Shown piece by piece: positions 24,355-28,087 of a stretch of 28,087 nt of DNA (position 1 is its first letter; each line of letters starts with the position of its first letter). The position numbers were made by a program, and so were the translations under genes. This stretch comes from a virus: positions 1 to 28,087 of the IMG/VR virus record IMGVR_UViG_3300038701_001662. One strand, given 5' to 3'. The notes under the pieces were generated by a model. That model saw nothing but the letters and a program-made list of their open reading frames with translations, did no database searches and was not told the DNA's origin.

Positions 24355-25170
24355 TTACATGGCTTGCTTTATAGTTTTAAGACTTCTATTTGAAACGTGA
24401 GCATAGAATGATTCTGTTGTTTTAGTTGAATTGTGTCCAAGTGAATTTGAAAGTGCCCACATTTCTGTTCCGTTATCCAAGGCATATGTAGAATACGAAT
24501 GTCTAAGCCAATGATATGACATTCTTTGATCTAAATACTTTTTTACCAACTTCTGAATACTGGATGCCGAATATTGAGGTTTGTTTTGACCCACAAATAC
24601 ATATTCCTTATGGTTAAGTTGTGGATCTATTTTTTTGAACGTATACCAGTACTGTTTTAACAAAGTAATGATACCATCGTTTAATATACAACAACGGTCT
24701 TTTTTACCTTTTCCGTTTATAACGTTTAAGATATTACGGTTACGATCTAAATGTTCCCATTTAAGATTTATAACTTCAGATACTCTAAGACCACAGCTTA
24801 ATCCAAGAGCTAAAATAGCTTTGTGCTTCAGATTTTCAATAGCTTTTATTTTAGTTGCCAAGAGTTCGGCATCTATGACTTTGGGCAATTTCTTTTCTTT
24901 TCGAGGTCTGGTAAAGTCTATTTTAAGATACTTTTTACCTAATGCTTGTTCCCACGCAAATTTTAGAGCACTTATAATAATATTCTGCTGGCTTGCAGAT
25001 GTGAATTGGTATTGGTCGATGTAATTCTGAAAATCACTAGAATTTAATCTTGAGTGATGTTTACCTACTTTAGATTCAAATTCTGCGATATATCCAAGGT
25101 AATTGTCAATAGTGTTTTGAGCATATCGTCTTTGATACAATTTTTGACTTGTAATTTTGTATAAACTCAT
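24355..25170 (-). CDS. tyrosine recombinase / integrase
   Basis: A 271-aa protein with an N-terminal SAM-like core-binding domain (residues about 1-85, with RRYAQNTIDNYLGYIAEF) and a catalytic domain. Catalytic residues are visible: Arg129 in CGLRVSEV, Lys154/156 in NGKGKKDR, His220 and Arg223 in YHWLRHSY, His246 in LGHNS, and Tyr256 in SFYAHVS. All are intact. It is short, nearer XerC/D or integron-integrase size than the roughly 400-aa Bacteroidota transposon integrases. It stands at the junction between the phage genes and the hairpin-separated gene array, so it may integrate the phage, act on the array, or both. No excisionase is seen. Confidence 0.95.
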   Translation of the reverse strand: MSLYKITSQKLYQRRYAQNTIDNYLGYIAEFESKVGKHHSRLNSSDFQNYIDQYQFTSASQQNIIISALKFAWEQALGKKYLKIDFTRPRKEKKLPKVIDAELLATKIKAIENLKHKAILALGLSCGLRVSEVINLKWEHLDRNRNILNVINGKGKKDRCCILNDGIITLLKQYWYTFKKIDPQLNHKEYVFVGQNKPQYSASSIQKLVKKYLDQRMSYHWLRHSYSTYALDNGTEMWALSNSLGHNSTKTTESFYAHVSNRSLKTIKQAM

Positions 25171-25211
25171 AGTGTATATATTGATTTTATTGGTATTGTT
25201 GATATATAGTA

Positions 25212-25321
25212 GTTATATACAAGTGGTGGCGTGTTGGTTAGCTCATTTCCAACCTCTGTGTTTGTTCGGGAGTTCTCTCTCCTTGATAGGCATTATAGAT
25301 TGCCACCACCAGATATATAAC
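25212..25321. repeat. imperfect hairpin junction between integrase and cassette 1
   Basis: The arms GTTATATACAAGTGGTGGC (25212-25230) and GCCACCACCAGATATATAAC (25302-25321) pair almost fully. The loop contains two smaller hairpins, GTTGG/CCAAC (25233-25253) and GGAG/CTCC (25269-25282). The outer ends read GTT...AAC, like the other junctions in the array. It could also carry the phage attachment site, since it adjoins the integrase start. Confidence 0.75.
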
Positions 25322-25346
25322 AATGTATATAAAAAATAATTTTAAG
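25322..25346. repeat. terminal inverted repeat of the 89-aa gene cassette, left copy
   Basis: The 25 bases match the reverse complement of 25628-25652 at 23 positions, with a shared core GTATATAAAAA then TAATTTTAAG. The repeat overlaps the last codons and stop region of the 89-aa gene. Confidence 0.85.
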
Positions 25347-25611
25347 CTAAGTAATCATTATAAAAGTCATTTATTACTTGCTCACAATATTCTTTTGCTT
25401 GTGCTTCTGTGCTAAATTGGTTTTCAAATTTACCGCTACCTAAGTAAACATAAGCTGTATATTTGCCGTTTAATTTATTTATCCAAGCTATCTGTTCTCT
25501 TTTAAAAGGGTCTTTAGACTTATGTTCTAAATAACCAGGTCTTGCCCATCTTCCTAAATCGTCAGGCTCATTTGTTCCGCTGTATCGTTTTGTCCAAATT
25601 ACTTTTTTCAT
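25342..25611 (-). CDS. hypothetical 89-aa protein in a TIR-bounded cassette
   Basis: A soluble 89-aa protein starting MKKVIWTKRYSGTNEPDDLG. It is rich in aromatic and charged residues, with a beta hairpin (GKYTAYVYLGSGKFENQF) followed by a helix (TEAQAKEYCEQVINDFYNDY). I recognise no family. The whole gene with short flanks is bounded by 25-bp inverted repeats. It has no neighbour with a related function. Confidence 0.72.
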   Translation of the reverse strand: MKKVIWTKRYSGTNEPDDLGRWARPGYLEHKSKDPFKREQIAWINKLNGKYTAYVYLGSGKFENQFSTEAQAKEYCEQVINDFYNDYLA

Positions 25612-25627
25612 CTTTTTGTTTATTTTA

Positions 25628-25652
25628 CTTAAAATTACTTTTTATATACGTT
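25628..25652. repeat. terminal inverted repeat of the 89-aa gene cassette, right copy
   Basis: Partner of the repeat at 25322-25346 in inverted orientation, 23 of 25 positions the same. It lies just upstream of the 89-aa start and directly abuts the end repeat of the next cassette. Confidence 0.85.
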
Positions 25653-25655
25653 AAC

Positions 25656-25670
25656 GTTGTGGTGCATGGC
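25656..25670. repeat. terminal inverted repeat of the 90-aa gene cassette, left copy
   Basis: GTTGTGGTGCATGGC, which matches inverted GTTGTGGTGTCGTGGC at 25959-25974 apart from a three-base difference. It covers the stop of the 90-aa gene. Confidence 0.7.
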
Positions 25671-25942
25671 TACAAATCGTTTCCATTAGCATCACACGGA
25701 ACCATATATGACATTCCTAAGTCATTATGCTTATACTTCATTTTCTGCGTTACCCTTCCAATATCATAGCCGCCTGAAATTCCTTCAAACAAGGCTACTG
25801 CGGAATGATTACCTAACGCCCATGCTTGACTTTTAAGCGTTCTAATTTCCTCGGTTCCATCGTCTCGCTTTAGAAGTAATGGAGTTCCTACTTTATACAG
25901 CTGGTTAAATGCGGCTATTCCTTCTCGTAATTTATTTGACAT
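25670..25942 (-). CDS. hypothetical 90-aa protein in a cassette
   Basis: From the ATG at 25942 the protein is 90 aa, starting MSNKLREGIAAFNQLYKVGT. It has a beta-rich middle (PLLLKRDDGTEEIRTLKSQA, then LFEGISGGYDIGRV) like a small SH3-type or barrel domain. An in-frame ATG at 26017 would add 25 residues, but these are read from the hairpin repeat and look non-coding. Function unknown. Its stop codon lies inside the cassette-end repeat. Confidence 0.7.
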   Translation of the reverse strand: MSNKLREGIAAFNQLYKVGTPLLLKRDDGTEEIRTLKSQAWALGNHSAVALFEGISGGYDIGRVTQKMKYKHNDLGMSYMVPCDANGNDL

Positions 25943-25958
25943 TTCCGTTAATTTACCC

Positions 25959-25974
25959 GCCACGACACCACAAC
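25959..25974. repeat. terminal inverted repeat of the 90-aa gene cassette, right copy
   Basis: The inverted partner of 25656-25670. It overlaps the left arm of the next junction hairpin by a few bases (CACCACAAC). Confidence 0.7.
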
Positions 25975-26055
25975 AAAGTGTATGTGCCATGCAGCGAAAG
26001 TTAGTGCCGTAATTCAATGGTTAGTGGTTTGCACGGCACATACACAAACCGTTGT
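25970..26055. repeat. imperfect hairpin junction between cassettes 2 and 3
   Basis: The arms at 25970-25992 (with GTGTATGTGCCATGC) and 26031-26055 (GCACGGCACATACAC then AAACCGTTGT) pair over about 20 bases around a 38-base loop. Confidence 0.78.
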
Positions 26056-26066
26056 AAAAAAGTTTG

Positions 26067-26351
26067 CTAAAATATTCTTTTACTAATTTCTATATAAATC
26101 AAGCAATTTATCCAACCACCAAATAATAGTATTCCTTTGCTAACATTTTCAAAAGAAGTGCTTATTAAAATAAATAATATATTTATCAAAACACATAGAA
26201 TTATAATCGCAAACCATTTCACAACACCATATATAAAAAATTGCTTCTTAGGTGCTTGTTTTTCAAGTTCTGTGATATATCTTAACACACTTATAGGTGT
26301 TTTAATATAATCTTCTTCGCAGTTGTTTTTGTAATAATTTAAGTCTTTCAT
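26067..26351 (-). CDS. small two-helix membrane protein in a cassette
   Basis: A 94-aa protein from the ATG at 26351 (MKDLNYYKNNCEEDYIKTPI). Residues about 38-64 (FFIYGVVKWFAIIILCVLIN) and 70-90 (ILLFGGWINCLIYIEIS) are two hydrophobic helices. An in-frame start at 26399 is possible, but the extra 16 residues would be read from the cassette-end repeat. No family is recognised. Its unit ends resemble each other as inverted repeats only weakly (AAAAGTTGCGAAAA against AAAAGTTTGCTAAAA). Confidence 0.72.
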   Translation of the reverse strand: MKDLNYYKNNCEEDYIKTPISVLRYITELEKQAPKKQFFIYGVVKWFAIIILCVLINILFILISTSFENVSKGILLFGGWINCLIYIEISKRIF

Positions 26352-26410
26352 TTCGTGTTTATTTATTAAGTTATTTTCTTTTTTTTCGCAACTTTTCATA
26401 TATGCGATAC

Positions 26411-26471
26411 GTTAGTAGCAAGCCGCCAATCTTTGTGCAAGTGTTACGGGTTAGAGCGGCCAGCTACTAAC
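26411..26471. repeat. imperfect hairpin junction between cassettes 3 and 4
   Basis: GTTAGTAGCAAGCCGCC (26411-26427) pairs with GAGCGGCCAGCTACTAAC (26454-26471) apart from a two-base interior mismatch. The outer ends read GTT...AAC. Confidence 0.8.
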
Positions 26472-26490
26472 ACCGTACATAAAGCATTGC
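26469..26490. repeat. terminal inverted repeat of the methyltransferase cassette, left copy
   Basis: The core GTACATAAAGCATTGC (26475-26490) is matched, inverted, by GCAACGCTTCATGTAC near 27947-27962 at 14 of 16 positions. Confidence 0.72.
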
Positions 26491-26540
26491 TAAAGTCAGT
26501 TCTTTTTATTAAGGTCATTTCTTAACTCGAAGAAAAAAAC

Positions 26541-26578
26541 AAAAAGCCTTTGCCCTCTTTTCCATCGCACAGGCAAAG
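26541..26578 (-). terminator. intrinsic terminator after the methyltransferase gene
   Basis: On the minus strand CTTTGCC and GGCAAAG form a 7-bp stem around a long loop, followed by a T-rich run (GGCTTTTTGTTTTTTT). It lies about 55 bases past the stop of the methyltransferase and so gives this gene its own transcript end. Confidence 0.72.
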
Positions 26579-26633
26579 AGTTGAGAAAAACAACACATTG
26601 CCTTTTTTCCGCCTACGCTTTGCTATGGTTCGT

Positions 26634-27830
26634 TCATAAATTCAATCTATCTATTATTTTTGCCAATACATTTACTACAATACTGTTTCCAGCTTGCTTG
26701 TATAATTGGCTATTACTACACACAAATTCAAAAGTATCTGGAAAGTCCATTAATCTAAAACATTCACGAGGTGTTAAACGTCTAATAGTTTGGTTTCTAA
26801 TTACTCTTTTATCACCACCATCTGCTATTGTTCTAATTGTTCCACAAACACCACCTTTAAAAAACCTTAAACCCTCATCGTTTCTTTCTTCACAAACTAC
26901 TACGTTATCTTTTTGTACAGTAGTTAAAGCGTTTGAAGTTCCATTCATATTTAATTCTAAACGTTGTTCAGTTGGTAATCCAACAACTCTACTTAAAGGG
27001 TTTTCAGGGTTTCTACCTCTAATAGCACCCATTAAAACTGTTTTATCTTCTGTTTTTACGTTTAAAACATTCATGCCTCTTGCAATTTTGTAATCACTTG
27101 CACAAACAGTACTAGCAATATCATCATCATTTTTAGGCTCACTAATAAAACCACTTTCATTGTAACAAAGTCTTTTTATAGCTTCATCGCTTAAATAAAA
27201 CTTTTTATCTACATCAACTTCTAAAACATCTTTTAATCGTTTTTTAAGAGGTTGTTTCTTGGGCCAATGAAAATTATTATCTGCATCATCACGAATACCA
27301 ATAATAAAAACACGTTCTCGGTTTTGAGGCACACCAAAATGTTTAGCGTTTAAAACCTTATGATAGATGTGGTAAGGTGTTGCATCTTCTCTTGGAAATA
27401 TTACAGGGTTTCCGTTTACACTTTTACCACCCAACATATCAAGCCAAATTTGAAAAGTTCTACCTTTTGCATCAGACAACAAGCCTTTTACGTTTTCAAA
27501 TATGAAGTAACGAGGTTTATTTTTTACAATAAATTCGTGGCTATTATAAAATAAAACACCTCTTTTATCATCTTCACCTTTTCGGTTTCCAGCCATACTA
27601 AAAGCTTGACAAGGAGGAGAAGTCATATAAATATCTAAACTTTCACTTGGTATTTTTCTGTCGTAAACATCAAATGGATAATAAGCAGGTTCGCCATAAT
27701 TAGCCATATAACTTTCTCGTGCAAACAAATCCATATCACAACTAAATACAGTTTTATAATCTATATTTAATCTTCTTAATGCTTGGTCAAATGCACCTAC
27801 ACCACTAAAATCACTTCCTACTTTAATCAT
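26634..27830 (-). CDS. DNA (cytosine-5)-methyltransferase, orphan
   Basis: A complete 398-aa C5-methyltransferase. Motif I is DFSGVGAFDQAL (residues 7-18, AdoMet binding), motif IV is SPPCQAFSMAG with catalytic Cys74, motif VI is ENVKG (112-116), and motif VIII is QNRERVFIIG (169-178). Motif IX is RRLTPRECFRLMDFPDTF and motif X is QAGNSIVVN near the C-terminus. The target-recognition region lies between about residues 190 and 340; the target sequence cannot be read from it. No partner restriction gene is in the window, so it is an orphan. It probably protects phage or element DNA, or the cell's. It is carried inside a unit with inverted repeats at both ends and has its own terminator. Confidence 0.96.
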   Translation of the reverse strand: MIKVGSDFSGVGAFDQALRRLNIDYKTVFSCDMDLFARESYMANYGEPAYYPFDVYDRKIPSESLDIYMTSPPCQAFSMAGNRKGEDDKRGVLFYNSHEFIVKNKPRYFIFENVKGLLSDAKGRTFQIWLDMLGGKSVNGNPVIFPREDATPYHIYHKVLNAKHFGVPQNRERVFIIGIRDDADNNFHWPKKQPLKKRLKDVLEVDVDKKFYLSDEAIKRLCYNESGFISEPKNDDDIASTVCASDYKIARGMNVLNVKTEDKTVLMGAIRGRNPENPLSRVVGLPTEQRLELNMNGTSNALTTVQKDNVVVCEERNDEGLRFFKGGVCGTIRTIADGGDKRVIRNQTIRRLTPRECFRLMDFPDTFEFVCSNSQLYKQAGNSIVVNVLAKIIDRLNL

Positions 27831-27945
27831 AATTTATCTACTTATTACCGTAAACAGTTGCGAAAAGCAACCCTTTACTACATTCTAAAAATCCCACCTC
27901 TATTTTTTGTTTTTTTGGTATATCAACTAACTTTTGTGCTAAATC

Positions 27946-27971
27946 GGCAACGCTTCATGTACGTAACCGTT
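27946..27971. repeat. terminal inverted repeat of the methyltransferase cassette, right copy
   Basis: The inverted partner of 26469-26490, sharing the GTACATRAAGCRTTGC core. It lies about 115-140 bases upstream of the methyltransferase start. Confidence 0.72.
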
Positions 27972-28087
27972 GTGTGTAATTGTGGTTATAAAGTCGGCTA
28001 ACCAAAGTTAACGGCTTCTATTATTCTCTTTCTAAAAATCAAACTGCATTATAGATAACCACAACTACAAGCCTTTCGGCACACAAC
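27969..28087. repeat. imperfect hairpin junction at the right window edge
   Basis: GTTGTGTG then ATTGTGGTTATA (27969-27990) pairs with ATAACCACAACTACAA and the terminal CACACAAC (28052-28087), with an extra small hairpin GCC/GGC bulged from the right arm. The right arm ends exactly at the window end with GTT...AAC ends like the others, so the array probably goes on beyond. Confidence 0.75.

Noticed and set aside
25943-26017. N-terminal extension of the 90-aa cassette protein (longer ORF from 26017)
   Set aside because: The extra 25 residues are read straight from the hairpin and terminal repeat, are Cys/Gly/Thr-rich without protein character, and a good ATG with A-rich context is at 25942.
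27854-27884. Hairpin GTTGC/GCAAC in the methyltransferase leader as a riboswitch
   Set aside because: The stem is only five base pairs, with no conserved aptamer features; it may be a simple leader hairpin.
27783-28001. 72-aa plus-strand ORF at the right end
   Set aside because: It runs through the methyltransferase start, its leader and a cassette junction, and has a repeat-derived C-terminus; no independent support.
25212-28087. Calling the array a classical integron
   Set aside because: The junctions lack the RYYYAAC/GTTRRRY consensus, the outer ends are in the opposite order, and I see no integron-integrase-specific insertion in the recombinase. I describe it only as cassette-like.

Overview
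The window is a 28 kb, AT-rich stretch of a tailed phage or prophage from a marine-type Flavobacteriaceae (Bacteroidota) host, plus an accessory region of small gene cassettes at the right end. The host assignment rests on A/T-rich leaders without Shine-Dalgarno sequences, TAnnTTTG-type -7 promoter elements, flavobacterial-style signal peptides, and a tail protein carrying a domain like the SprB gliding-adhesin repeat. Nearly all genes lie on the minus strand, so the functional order runs from high to low coordinates.

From right to left: (1) 25212-28087 is an accessory region of four TIR-bounded genes (a complete C5-cytosine methyltransferase, a small membrane protein and two unknown small proteins). 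They are separated by 60-120 bp imperfect hairpins, and the ends of three or four of the gene units are inverted repeats of each other. (2) 24355-25170 is a 271-aa tyrosine recombinase, then a tRNA with CAT anticodon (24114-24186). (3) 21531-23898 holds small genes, an HTH protein and the terminase small and large subunits. (4) 20867-21477 holds three small genes, two of them under 60 aa: a Com-like zinc protein, a lipoprotein and a 56-aa protein, followed by a terminator. (5) 12955-20669 is an HK97-type head and neck module: portal, two tiny genes, prohead protease, major capsid protein, connector proteins, tail tube and small tail-assembly genes. (6) 4876-12955 holds the tape measure (1243 aa) and two large distal-tail proteins. 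(7) 52-4624 holds receptor-contact genes: a fibre-like protein, a pectate-lyase-fold tailspike with a signal peptide, a coiled-coil/jelly-roll protein with a signal peptide, and a 96-aa unknown. One small membrane protein (4716-4922) is on the plus strand, divergent from the fibre gene.

No tail sheath is visible, so a siphovirus is likely. With the usual rule of about 1.5 angstrom of tail per tape-measure residue, the tail would be near 185 nm. Replication, lysis and repressor genes are not in the window.

The observations most worth following are the cassette-like array beside the recombinase, two identical 21-bp palindromes with Fur-family geometry in front of the portal and fibre transcription units, a capsid protein with an N-terminal membrane segment and an extra C-terminal domain, and Sec signal peptides on two tail-tip genes.
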